Assembly (NCBI GenBank): GCA_028874075.1
Contig: JAPPLU010000051.1
Coordinates: forward strand, 1 to 64,000
DNA from: Chloroflexota bacterium
GTDB lineage: Bacteria; Chloroflexota; Dehalococcoidia; Lucifugimonadales; UBA3495
Length of the DNA stretch: 64,000 nucleotides
Reading direction: 5' to 3'
The notes beneath the pieces are model-generated. The model was not told the DNA's origin, searched no databases, and saw only the letters and a list, made by a program, of their open reading frames with translations. Of this stretch, positions 1 to 8,077 are shown in pieces. The position numbers and the translations under genes are program-made. Every line of letters begins with the position of its first letter. Positions within the stretch are counted from its first letter, which is position 1.

Positions 1-268
1 TCCTGACTACCATGCTCCTCCAGTTCGCTAATCCATCCATGCAATAGCCCTGCCTTCTTTGCTTGGCGGCCTTGCGGGAGTTATCTGCAGGGGCAACCCA
101 ACGGGTCTGACTGATCCGCGCCCGTAACCCTTCCGACCCGAAAGTCTCTGGTGGCCCAGACACAAACGCCCGGCCTTAAAGCCGGGCGGAAGATGGGTGG
201 GGGACGCCCCGGCGCCGAGGGCACGCGCCGGTTTGTCCCCCATGGTTGGGTTGTCTTGTTGCCCAAGA
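1..268. other. Left-edge non-coding region
   Basis: No convincing gene is seen. The only structure is the hairpin at 167-188, described separately. Open frames that run through here lack a ribosome site and look like chance reading of GC-rich DNA. A gene ending or starting beyond the left edge cannot be excluded. Confidence 0.4.
167..188 (-). terminator. Hairpin downstream of the DICT/Usp gene
   Basis: CGCCCGGC and GCCGGGCG form a perfect 8-bp stem around a 6-nt loop. On the minus strand it is followed by TTTGTGTC, a weak U-run. It lies about 80 nt past the stop of the minus-strand gene ending at 269, so it may end that transcript. Confidence 0.4.
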
Positions 269-1495
269 TTAAGCCACCAGGCTGCGTACCCCAGCGCCGT
301 CCGGTTGAAGGCTGAACAGGTCGTCACCGAAATTGGCCGGACACATCGTTCCATTGGCGGCAACCACCATAACCATCCGGTCCGTGTGTTCCATCAGGGT
401 GACCAGGCTGTAGCCCCGCAGCCGGGCCAGCAGGCCGGGTCTCACCAGGGAAATGGGCAAGAGTATCAGGTCTATGTCTCCCAATTCGGCCCACCGCGCC
501 AGGTGCTTGAATCCGTGGGTGGATGGAAGAATGGCATGGGCTTCAATTCCCCGGGCCTGTATTCGCGCCAACTGACGGGCCAGGGGCGCTCGTCCCAATG
601 GAAGCAACTCCCTCCAGGTCAGGATGCGCTGCCACTGCCGTCTATCCTCTTCCGGATAGGGATTGACCAAGTAAGAAGCGGCGGACATTTCGAACAGCAC
701 CAACTGGCTGGCATTGGCGATGGCCAGTTCGGTGGCCCATCCTCGAAGCCGATTGAACTCCGCGGACCCATGCAGGTCGGTTACCGCCAGAATGCGCCGG
801 ACAGGCACATTCAACCTTAGGTCCGAGTGGTCGCGACCCATCATCACCGGTACCGAGTCGTCCTCGGTATCCATCTTCAGCTCAGACGGAAGCTCCCATG
901 AAGGGTCTGCGACCTCATCATCAGGTTTGTTGGCCCCCTCCCGAAGGTGGTCCAGGTAATCCACGAGGGCAGTAATGACCCGGGGATCGGAGGTTACAAA
1001 ACCCTCAAAGCCCTTTCCCCGCTGCGTTACCCCACCAACACCGAACTGGTCATCACAAGAGATTTCCCAGCCTACAAAGGCAATGGGCACAGGGTTGGCA
1101 GAGACCAGGAACCACTGGTTCACCAGCAGGTGGCGGTCCATGGGCAACGACACCCACTCTGCCCCAGTGCCCGCCAGGAAGTCGGGAGCATCACCCACAC
1201 CGAATCCCACGGTTCGTACCCCGGCTTCTAATATCTTTCGATAGCGGTTCCGTTCTCCTTCCAGCTTCTCGGAGTTTTGGAACCCCACGTACAGGTCGGA
1301 CCCTTCCGGGCTGGCAAGGATCTCTTCCTCTATCTCCCGTGTGAATCGAAGCATCTCCAGTGGCGAGTTCAAAAACTGGAACCCCTCAATGGGAGTGCCT
1401 CCATTGCGGAGACTTCGCTCCATCCTTTCTATGAACCGCTCCACACCGTTTCTGTCGGGATGCGAAAGGTCCTCTTTGATTATTGCCCATTCCAT
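269..1495 (-). CDS. DICT sensory domain protein with C-terminal Usp-like domain
   Basis: A 408-aa soluble protein. Residues about 1-190 resemble the DICT domain (sensory domain named from diguanylate cyclases and two-component systems), with the typical RYRKILEAGVRTVGFGVGD stretch near residue 90. After an acidic linker (about 190-225), residues about 230-400 have an alpha/beta pattern like a universal stress protein (VRRILAVTDLHGSAEF, then further strands and helices). No kinase, GGDEF or DNA-binding domain is seen, so the output is unknown. The ATG has a purine-rich GGAGGGGG site upstream. It is read as a single gene with its own terminator. Domain names come from pattern recall and need a profile search. 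Confidence 0.65.
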   Translation of the reverse strand: MEWAIIKEDLSHPDRNGVERFIERMERSLRNGGTPIEGFQFLNSPLEMLRFTREIEEEILASPEGSDLYVGFQNSEKLEGERNRYRKILEAGVRTVGFGVGDAPDFLAGTGAEWVSLPMDRHLLVNQWFLVSANPVPIAFVGWEISCDDQFGVGGVTQRGKGFEGFVTSDPRVITALVDYLDHLREGANKPDDEVADPSWELPSELKMDTEDDSVPVMMGRDHSDLRLNVPVRRILAVTDLHGSAEFNRLRGWATELAIANASQLVLFEMSAASYLVNPYPEEDRRQWQRILTWRELLPLGRAPLARQLARIQARGIEAHAILPSTHGFKHLARWAELGDIDLILLPISLVRPGLLARLRGYSLVTLMEHTDRMVMVVAANGTMCPANFGDDLFSLQPDGAGVRSLVA

Positions 1496-1834
1496 TGGTA
1501 TAACCCCCTCCGCTGGTTTAGCCTCTGTCCGTACGTATTTGTATTAATTATGTTGTATCACTCATTAATACACTACCATTATACCATTGTGTTCTAAGAT
1601 GTACAGTATTAAGCGGAAAAATCACAGGGCCATCCCTTCTTATTCGAAAAGGATGGCCCTGTGTGATTAGCCGGACTCTGAAACCGGTCTAATTTGATTG
1701 CCTTCTTATGAGTGAACTAAGTATCAGATATCTCAATCAAAGATGTTCCAGTACCTTCCATAGCCCAACAAGGCCAGCAAGCTCCATTCCGGTAGCCTGC
1801 CCCAAGCCCACTCGGGAATAGCCGCCGCCGGCTA
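1496..1834. other. Intergenic region, AT-rich
   Basis: Between the start of the DICT/Usp gene and the end of the ketopantoate reductase homologue. Positions 1540-1600 are AT-rich and may hold the promoter of the DICT/Usp gene. The strong inverted repeat at 1623-1663 is listed as a terminator. No gene is supported. Confidence 0.5.
1616..1663 (-). terminator. Rho-independent terminator of the panE-like gene
   Basis: CACAGGGCCATCC (1623-1635) pairs perfectly with GGATGGCCCTGTG (1651-1663) across a 15-nt loop. On the minus strand the stem is followed by ATTTTT, the classic layout. It sits about 170 nt after the stop of the minus-strand gene ending at 1835. Confidence 0.6.
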
Positions 1835-2875
1835 CTACAATCCTTGAGCCAACTCCTCCATTTTCGCGATATTCACTGGGTCCGGCCCCATCTCGCCCTT
1901 TTCCAGCCGCTTGATCATTGTTACGGCGGCATCGTTCATTGGCGTGGGCACACCGCTTTCCCGTCCCTTGCGCGACACCAGCCCGTTAATATAATCCACT
2001 TCGGTCTTCCGCCCCTTGAGAATATCCTGGTGGAAAAAAGAACGGGCCTCCCTGCCCTCAGCCTGCGACGCCTTAACCAGGTTCTCTACCAACGCTTCCG
2101 GCGACGCGGCGGCCTCCTCCATCGAGAGACCGAACACCGGTTCCATGCTGTAACCCTGGGCCCGACCCACCAGCAAGGTTTCCCGACCCAGTTCCAGGCA
2201 GACCCGAATTCTCTCCGGTGCCTCGGTCAGGTGCGCCGGTCCCACCCCGGCCAGGGCGCACACCGGCGCTACGATGCTGTTGAACACCAGCTTGGACCAC
2301 CGAGTCCCCCACAGGTTTGTGGTCAACTCTGTTTTGCCAGCGGCGCTGAGAATGGACTGCAACTCCTGGAGCCGGGGCGTGATGCGGCCGTGCAGCTCGC
2401 CCAGCACAAAGGTCGTACGGTCCATGGACGTGTTGCGCTTCAGGTGGCCCGGCTCAAACACTTCGGAAGACATGGTCAGCACGCACCCTATATCTCGGGT
2501 GGGGCCCACCATCGGCGCAATCCACTCGTCGTTCAGGCTGTTCTGAGTGGACACCAGCACCCCGTCGTCCTTCAAGTATGGCAGGATAAGCTGAGTCAAC
2601 CAGAGGGTGTCGTATGACTTGCAGGCCAGGAAAACTATGTCGAAAGTGTCCTCGAGCGTACAGACTTCATACAGGTGCAGAGCCCGCACCGGCGAGGTGA
2701 ACTCCTCCCCTGCAATGGACATGTGGAGGCCGTTGGCCTTCATGGCATCCACGTGGGCGCCCCACTGGTCAATCATTACAACGTCGTGGCCGGCCACGGT
2801 GAGCATTCCGCCGATAACACTGCCGGTGCCGCCCGTGCCAACCACGGCAATTCTCCTGGTAGAGGTGGTGGTCAT
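1835..2875 (-). CDS. Ketopantoate reductase family (ApbA/PanE-like) oxidoreductase
   Basis: A 346-aa protein of the 2-dehydropantoate 2-reductase family. The N-terminus has the Rossmann dinucleotide motif VGTGGTGSVIG (residues about 12-22), followed by the 6-phosphogluconate dehydrogenase-like helical C-terminal half. ApbA/PanE enzymes use NADPH to reduce ketopantoate to pantoate in CoA synthesis. Many Chloroflexota carry several paralogues acting on other 2-oxo acids, so the substrate is uncertain. A second ketopantoate-reductase candidate sits beside panB at 38347-39258, which weakens the case for this copy being the biosynthetic one. It is monocistronic, with a hairpin terminator downstream. 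Confidence 0.8.
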   Translation of the reverse strand: MTTTSTRRIAVVGTGGTGSVIGGMLTVAGHDVVMIDQWGAHVDAMKANGLHMSIAGEEFTSPVRALHLYEVCTLEDTFDIVFLACKSYDTLWLTQLILPYLKDDGVLVSTQNSLNDEWIAPMVGPTRDIGCVLTMSSEVFEPGHLKRNTSMDRTTFVLGELHGRITPRLQELQSILSAAGKTELTTNLWGTRWSKLVFNSIVAPVCALAGVGPAHLTEAPERIRVCLELGRETLLVGRAQGYSMEPVFGLSMEEAAASPEALVENLVKASQAEGREARSFFHQDILKGRKTEVDYINGLVSRKGRESGVPTPMNDAAVTMIKRLEKGEMGPDPVNIAKMEELAQGL

Positions 2876-3101
2876 GAAGTTCCTCGAAATAAAAAGTTGA
2901 CCCTAAAACAGTGGCTGAAGTTGTGCCCTGTCCGTCCGTCCTTACCTTCACGGCAAGCGGAATAAGCCTAATCCCGCCCCTTTAGCCTGTCAATTGAGTC
3001 AAAGACAGCAAAACCCATCCTACCTACTGTAGTGAGCGCCGGGTTGTTATGGTAAGGTGGTATGTAGGGCAATTGGAATATGTTTGGAGGTGGGGATAGT
3101 G

Positions 3102-5039
3102 ATGGCCCTTGTCCCGATAACTTTCCGTAGTTTCTTCTGGGCTATCTGCTTGTTTCTGGCAGGCTTGCTGGCCGTGTCCGCCCTTGCTGCCTGTGGTTCC
3201 GAACCGGAAACGGAGCCTGTCACCTCAGCACCGTCGGCCAGCGCTGACAGGCTGACGATAGCGCCGGCCTCTCAACCCGCACAGGAACCCGCACTGGCGG
3301 CCACCCCCAAGCCTGCCAACCAGGCACCTGAACCAACGTTGGCTCCAAACGCTACTCCCATTGTTATAATCCCATCCCACACCAAGGAGCCGCAGCCAAC
3401 GCCAATTGAAGGTCCCCCCTCCGCCACCGAAGCTGACCAAGTCGCCGACTCTCCAGCGTCTTTTCCCGAAGGTAGGTCGACACCTCAAATTGGCCCGGGC
3501 GCCACTTGGGGCGACGTCTACGAATCGCTGTCGGCCGACGAACAGTCCTGCACCCTGGAACAAATGGGTGAGGAACGCATAAACGAGATGTGGGACCTTC
3601 CCTTCGCTTTGAAGGGCCTGGAGCAGGAATCGGTTACCCTTCTCGACTGCGTTTCCGATGACACGGCCCGGGATTTGTTCCTGGCGGACACCTCTGCTCA
3701 GATGGGAGGCCTTACCCAGGAGCAGGAAGGTTGCCTGCGTACCCTGCTTAGCGGCTTCAGCCCGTCGGAACTGGCTGCCGCTTCCGCCGGTGAGCCTACC
3801 CCGGAAGGCGCCATGCTCATGCTTTCCTTCGGCCTGGGCCTGGTAGGCTGCCTCCCCGAACTGGTGGCCCAACCTCCTGGCGGCCTCCCCACCGATGCCG
3901 GCGTTGACGGCTCCGGCCAGTTGGTTCAGGACCCCTCCCTTATCTGGTCTTTCACTACCGGCGGCTGGGTTCTAATTGCCCCTGCGGTAGTTGACGGCGT
4001 GGTATACGCCGGTTCCGATGACCACCGTCTATACGCGCTCACGGCGGAAACCGGCGAGCTGCTCTGGAGCCATGCCACCGGAGACGTTATACGTTCCTCT
4101 CCCGCCGTCGCTGATGGCAGGGTATTCTTCGGCTCCAACGACAACCACGTTTATGCCCTGGACGCCGCCACCGGCCAGGAACTGTGGAAGCACGATACCG
4201 GCGACTGGGTCCAGTACTCGCCCGCCGTTCATGGAGGCACGGTCTACATTGCCGGGAATTTCGAAGGCAACCGCAAGGTCCACGCGCTGGACGCAGCAAC
4301 CGGGGAAGTCATCTGGGTCGCTGACCATCCCTTCCCCATAGGCGCCGAACATACTCCCTCGCCTATCGGCGACATAGTATATGCCCAGGGCGCCGAATAC
4401 GGACAGTTCTTTGCCCTGGACGCGACCACCGGCGAGACTGCCTGGCAGGCCGATTTGGGCGGTTACGTGGAGTCAGCCCCCGTTGCATTGGATGGCGTAG
4501 TTTACCTGACGGTAGCCAACCGCGCGTATGCCCTCAACGAAATGACCGGAGAACTAATCTGGGACTTGAACACCGAAGAGTTTCCCGCAAGGGACTTCCC
4601 CGCTTTGATAGTGGATGGACTCTATTACCTGACCCCCAGCAGCCAAATGTATGCTTTGGACGTGGCCACCGGCGAAAAGATCTGGGGTTACGAATCTGGC
4701 ATGCTCTCCACGGCGCCAATTATAGTTGACGGTGTCCTTTACGGCGCTTCAGGTGAGGGCGGAACTATCTTTGCATTGGACTCGAAAACCGGCGAGCCGT
4801 TGTGGACGGAAGCCACCGGAGATGACACAGTCAACGCCCTTACGGTTGTGGAGGGTATATTGTACGGCGAGTTAAGCAATGGCCAACTCATTGCCGCCAA
4901 TAGCGAAAGCGGTATTCCCTTGTGGAGCTTTGAAAAGGGCGGTTTCTCCGACCTGCGCGGCTACACCGTCGCGGACGGTGTAGTCTACTCCGCTGGCCCC
5001 AACAACAGCGTTTATGCCCACCGGGCGCCCGAGGGTTGA
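3102..5039 (+). CDS. PQQ-binding-like beta-propeller lipoprotein
   Basis: A 645-aa predicted lipoprotein. The ATG at 3102 is preferred over an upstream GTG (3057) because GGAGG lies 11 nt before it and it begins a clean signal peptide with lipobox LAAC. A Pro/Thr/Ala-rich linker (about residues 30-130) precedes a short helical segment. From about residue 275 there are repeated blades of the form YALDAATGE-L-W, typical of the PQQ-like/BamB propeller. It lacks the active-site Ca/PQQ ligands of true quinoprotein dehydrogenases as far as can be judged, so it is more likely a binding or scaffold protein on the outer face of the membrane than an enzyme. A terminator follows. Confidence 0.8.
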   Translation: MALVPITFRSFFWAICLFLAGLLAVSALAACGSEPETEPVTSAPSASADRLTIAPASQPAQEPALAATPKPANQAPEPTLAPNATPIVIIPSHTKEPQPTPIEGPPSATEADQVADSPASFPEGRSTPQIGPGATWGDVYESLSADEQSCTLEQMGEERINEMWDLPFALKGLEQESVTLLDCVSDDTARDLFLADTSAQMGGLTQEQEGCLRTLLSGFSPSELAAASAGEPTPEGAMLMLSFGLGLVGCLPELVAQPPGGLPTDAGVDGSGQLVQDPSLIWSFTTGGWVLIAPAVVDGVVYAGSDDHRLYALTAETGELLWSHATGDVIRSSPAVADGRVFFGSNDNHVYALDAATGQELWKHDTGDWVQYSPAVHGGTVYIAGNFEGNRKVHALDAATGEVIWVADHPFPIGAEHTPSPIGDIVYAQGAEYGQFFALDATTGETAWQADLGGYVESAPVALDGVVYLTVANRAYALNEMTGELIWDLNTEEFPARDFPALIVDGLYYLTPSSQMYALDVATGEKIWGYESGMLSTAPIIVDGVLYGASGEGGTIFALDSKTGEPLWTEATGDDTVNALTVVEGILYGELSNGQLIAANSESGIPLWSFEKGGFSDLRGYTVADGVVYSAGPNNSVYAHRAPEG

Positions 5040-5085
5040 CGACAACTCTCTGGACTGACTACCCCGCCGCAACCAGAATCAAATG

Positions 5086-5116
5086 GGCCCGGGCGTTCTT
5101 GCCCGGGCCTTAATTT
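5086..5116 (+). terminator. Terminator between convergent genes
   Basis: GGCCCGGGC and GCCCGGGCC form a perfect 9-bp stem with loop GTTCTT, followed by TTAATTT. It lies between the propeller gene (stop 5039) and the convergent LLM oxidoreductase (stop 5138) and could serve both. Confidence 0.65.
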
Positions 5117-5137
5117 ACCGACTTTGCCGGTTTCCCC

Positions 5138-6268
5138 CTACCACTTTTGTATTTCCGGCAGCACTTCCTTGCCGAAGAGGCCGATGTTCTTCATGGTGGC
5201 GTCGTGGGACATTTTTGACTCCTGGCCGTAGAAGATCAGGTGCTCCATGCCCAGTCGGTCGTACAGGTACCGGATCTTCTCCAGCACCGTGTCGGGAGTG
5301 CCGGCCACGATGTGGTAGTTCTCGTTCAGTTCCTCGTAGCTCTGCTGGATCAGGGGGCGGATGGCGCGCCGCGCGGCCACCTGCTCGCCCTGCTGGGAGC
5401 GGTAGCCCACCGGGTTCATGTACTCGCGGGGGCCCCGGGTTGTGGTGCCCATACGCCAGATGAAGTGGCGGGCCTGCTCGTCCGCCTCCTCCTGGGTATC
5501 GGCAACGTAGCAGCAGAGCAGGTACCCGAAGTTGTCGGGGGTGGGTTCATAGCCGACCTCCGCCGCCGTGCCCCGGTAAATCTGGAACAGGTCCTCGGTA
5601 ACGTCCAGGGGCGTCAGGAAGGCCACGTAGGTATAGCCGTGTGACGCCGCCCACTGGGCCGTCTCCGGGCTGGCGGTACCCGGCACCCACACCGGCGGGT
5701 GGGGCTTCTGCACGGGGACCATCCAGGGGTTGACCACCCGGAAGTTGTAGTGCTTGCCCTCCCAGCGGAAGGGGCCGGGTTCGGTCCAGGTCTTGATCAC
5801 CAGGTCGTGGCACTCCTCGAAACGCTCGCGATTGTACATGGGGTTGCCGTTGGTGGCCAGGGTCTCCACGCCAGTGCCCCGCACCATGCCGGATATGACG
5901 CGCCCGCCGGAGATGACGTCGATCATGGCGATTTCCTCGGCCAGGCGAACCGGGTTGTCATGTATAGGAAGGATGTTCCCCAGCAGCAGAATCTTGGCCT
6001 GCTGGGTGGTGCGGGCCAGCACCGCCGCCGCCAGGTTGCAGGATGCGTTCATGCACGACGGCGTGTTGTGGTGCTCATTGACCATGATGCCGTCGTAGCC
6101 CATCTCGTCCACGTACATGCACTCGTCAAAATAGCGCTTGAACAGGTCAGTGGCGGTATCGGGTTCAAAGTAGGTGTTGGGAAAGGTCAAGCGCAGGGAG
6201 GGATACTTTTCGCCCTCTTCGTCGGGGTACTCGTGGTAGGGAAATTCACTGAAGTAATAAACTTTCAT
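5138..6268 (-). CDS. LLM class flavin-dependent oxidoreductase
   Basis: A 376-aa member of the bacterial luciferase-like superfamily, a TIM-barrel fold that uses FMN or F420 to oxidise organic substrates. The N-terminal EFPYHEYPDEE, the MVNEHHNTP motif near residue 65 and the GGRVISGMVRGTG segment near residue 110 are typical. Length fits the monooxygenase-type branch. The substrate cannot be read from sequence. It is one of four LLM genes in this window (also 30848, 45559 and 58073). The ATG at 6268 begins the conserved strand directly. Confidence 0.88.
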   Translation of the reverse strand: MKVYYFSEFPYHEYPDEEGEKYPSLRLTFPNTYFEPDTATDLFKRYFDECMYVDEMGYDGIMVNEHHNTPSCMNASCNLAAAVLARTTQQAKILLLGNILPIHDNPVRLAEEIAMIDVISGGRVISGMVRGTGVETLATNGNPMYNRERFEECHDLVIKTWTEPGPFRWEGKHYNFRVVNPWMVPVQKPHPPVWVPGTASPETAQWAASHGYTYVAFLTPLDVTEDLFQIYRGTAAEVGYEPTPDNFGYLLCCYVADTQEEADEQARHFIWRMGTTTRGPREYMNPVGYRSQQGEQVAARRAIRPLIQQSYEELNENYHIVAGTPDTVLEKIRYLYDRLGMEHLIFYGQESKMSHDATMKNIGLFGKEVLPEIQKW

Positions 6269-6478
6269 GCTGAATCCTTTGCCTCTCAGCCTGAGTTATT
6301 CTTGGCCGGAGTCTCGGCAGAATCGCCCATTTGCCTGCCGATGCCAGCGGTTCATCTGAGAGCGTTCCGTAGCGCAACATTGGGGACGAATCGCTTGCAT
6401 GAGGTAAGGAACTGAGGCGACCTTAGCGGCGCTGGGAAATGTCCTTTTCTCTTTGCAATAGACGATCATGCTTATGAC

Positions 6479-6835
6479 TTAAAGCAGCAATGCATCCGCG
6501 GGCACAAGCCTGCCCTCGTTGAGGTCCACCACCAGGCTGAAGGCTTCTAGGGCAGTCGCGCCCAGCAGAGGTTGGGAGTCGTCGGGCGCAAAAATCACGT
6601 AAACCGGCCATTCCTCGTCCATGAAGCGCATAACGGTTACCCCCAGCGGCAGCCTAACGACTCGGCCGTCGGCCAGCCGGAACCGGCGGTCGGCTCGGGG
6701 CCGTACCCTCAGCCGCTGCAGCAAACTTTCCGGCAACGCCGTATAGGGGGCTCCCGTGTCCACCAACGCGTTAACCACGATGAATTCCCTCCCGTCCGGG
6801 TCGCCTATTTCCACGTCAACGCTGAAGGTTCCCAT
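6479..6835 (-). CDS. Retropepsin-like aspartic protease
   Basis: A 118-aa protein of the clan AA aspartic protease type. The ALVDTGAPYTALP motif (active-site Asp in DTGA) and the later PLLGATALEAF segment match the single-domain retropepsin fold found in small bacterial proteins. Such proteins work as dimers, each giving one Asp. The ATG at 6835 is chosen because AGGAG lies upstream of it, while the longer frame would need a TTG at 6868. Target unknown. No signal peptide is seen. Confidence 0.75.
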   Translation of the reverse strand: MGTFSVDVEIGDPDGREFIVVNALVDTGAPYTALPESLLQRLRVRPRADRRFRLADGRVVRLPLGVTVMRFMDEEWPVYVIFAPDDSQPLLGATALEAFSLVVDLNEGRLVPADALLL

Positions 6836-6915
6836 GTGGTCTGTGCTCCTAAGTGACCTGGTTGCCAAAGTTGATAATTGCGAAGGTATGATAGCACGGG
6901 TGGGGTAAGTTACCG

Positions 6916-7866
6916 TCAGTTAAGCTTAATCCAGACCGCACCGGCATCCGCGTCGCAATGCTGCAATAGGGTCATCGTCCACTTTCCCGAACTCATGCCT
7001 GGCTTTTCCATGTAAAAGGAGTTCGATAACTGGTGCGGATGCCAGAAGGGTTTACCATCAGAGTGCTCTGGCGCAATATGGACGATGTGCTTTTTTCCTC
7101 CAACCCCGGAAACCTTGACTGGGCATTCTGCAGCTGTAAGTTTTTCAGTCCTGACCAGCCACTCAGCAACTTCGGAGAGCACGTGCCACCAGTAAGCACA
7201 AGGACGTTCCTCTCCCTCAGGAAACCAGATTGCTAAGGGGGCCATGCCTTTCGATATACTCGTCAATTCCGACAGACGCATCCAGCCATCGCCCATAGGT
7301 GGTTCGGGGTATTGGCACTCACCTCCAGTTACCACCTGGGGATCTCCAGGTGGTTGCAAAGTAACAGGATCGTTCGCTAGTACCGGCTGCCCCGATACCA
7401 AGTTAGGCCGCCAAATCAGCAGGAACTTCAGGGCAAGGCGGGCTGACGACTCGTTTGAGATTACTGCTTCCAGGATGCGGCGTTCATCCAGAGTTCCCTG
7501 CTTGAAAATCTCATACAATTCCCACCTGTTGCCATCTGTCAAGCCGGCAAAGCGAATACCGGCCGCATTGGAATAGTTGAGCATTTGCAGCCGATGGGGC
7601 TCCAGCGACTCGCCAAGCTTCTTCGCTTCCAAAGTAGCTGCGGGGATACTGCCGGCTGTATGCAAAGCATAGTCTGCTCTTCCACCGCCAACGGGGTATT
7701 CTGCCGTAACTGACGCGGGGTCTGACACATTCCACCCCAATGCAGTCAACAGCGGGTCTATCAAAGCAACCCGTGTGCGCATTTCGTTCTGGCGTAGGGA
7801 TTCTCTGTGGTCGCTGATGCGCTGTTGCAGGGTTTCGATAACTTGAACGAGGTCGTCTAATAACAT
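6916..7866 (-). CDS. Orphan HsdR-N-type (PD-(D/E)xK) protein
   Basis: About 316 aa. Residues 1-150 look like the N-terminal nuclease domain of type I restriction HsdR subunits. A helical start (IETLQQRISDHRESLRQNE) is followed by RVALIDPLLTALGW, then GGGRADYAL and TLEAKKLGESL, which supply the Asp and E-x-K of a PD-(D/E)xK core. There is no helicase domain and there are no HsdM/HsdS neighbours, so this is a stand-alone protein. The C-terminal half (about 180-316) is unrecognised and rich in Trp, Lys and His. ATG 7866 is the best start; in-frame ATGs at 7953 and 7968 are possible. Confidence 0.65.
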   Translation of the reverse strand: MLLDDLVQVIETLQQRISDHRESLRQNEMRTRVALIDPLLTALGWNVSDPASVTAEYPVGGGRADYALHTAGSIPAATLEAKKLGESLEPHRLQMLNYSNAAGIRFAGLTDGNRWELYEIFKQGTLDERRILEAVISNESSARLALKFLLIWRPNLVSGQPVLANDPVTLQPPGDPQVVTGGECQYPEPPMGDGWMRLSELTSISKGMAPLAIWFPEGEERPCAYWWHVLSEVAEWLVRTEKLTAAECPVKVSGVGGKKHIVHIAPEHSDGKPFWHPHQLSNSFYMEKPGMSSGKWTMTLLQHCDADAGAVWIKLN

Positions 7867-7975
7867 TGCTGATGCCTCATGCTTCTGTAACCTGAGCAAT
7901 CGTTGGTAGCTCTTATGGTTGTGGAGGATCTTTCGCCATAGAATGCCACACATGGCGTTAACTGTCATCTGAACA

Positions 7976-8004
7976 TTGTCCCTGCCAACCACTGCAGTTA
8001 GAAT
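7976..8004 (+). promoter_or_regulatory. Sigma-70-like promoter for the acyl-CoA synthetase gene
   Basis: TTGTCC (7976-7981) and TAGAAT (7999-8004) are separated by 17 nt and lie about 70 nt before the ATG at 8078. The position and spacing fit a housekeeping promoter. It also argues against the upstream in-frame ATG at 7976 being the start. Confidence 0.55.
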
Positions 8005-8077
8005 AGCCCCACACCAACCCAATGCAACTGTTTTCCGACACACAAACTCCTACAACTTTAGAGCGAGGAGCATCACC

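Noticed and set aside
7976..8077. Longer N-terminus for the acetyl-CoA synthetase
   Set aside because: It overlaps the promoter elements, while GAGGAG sits right before ATG 8078.
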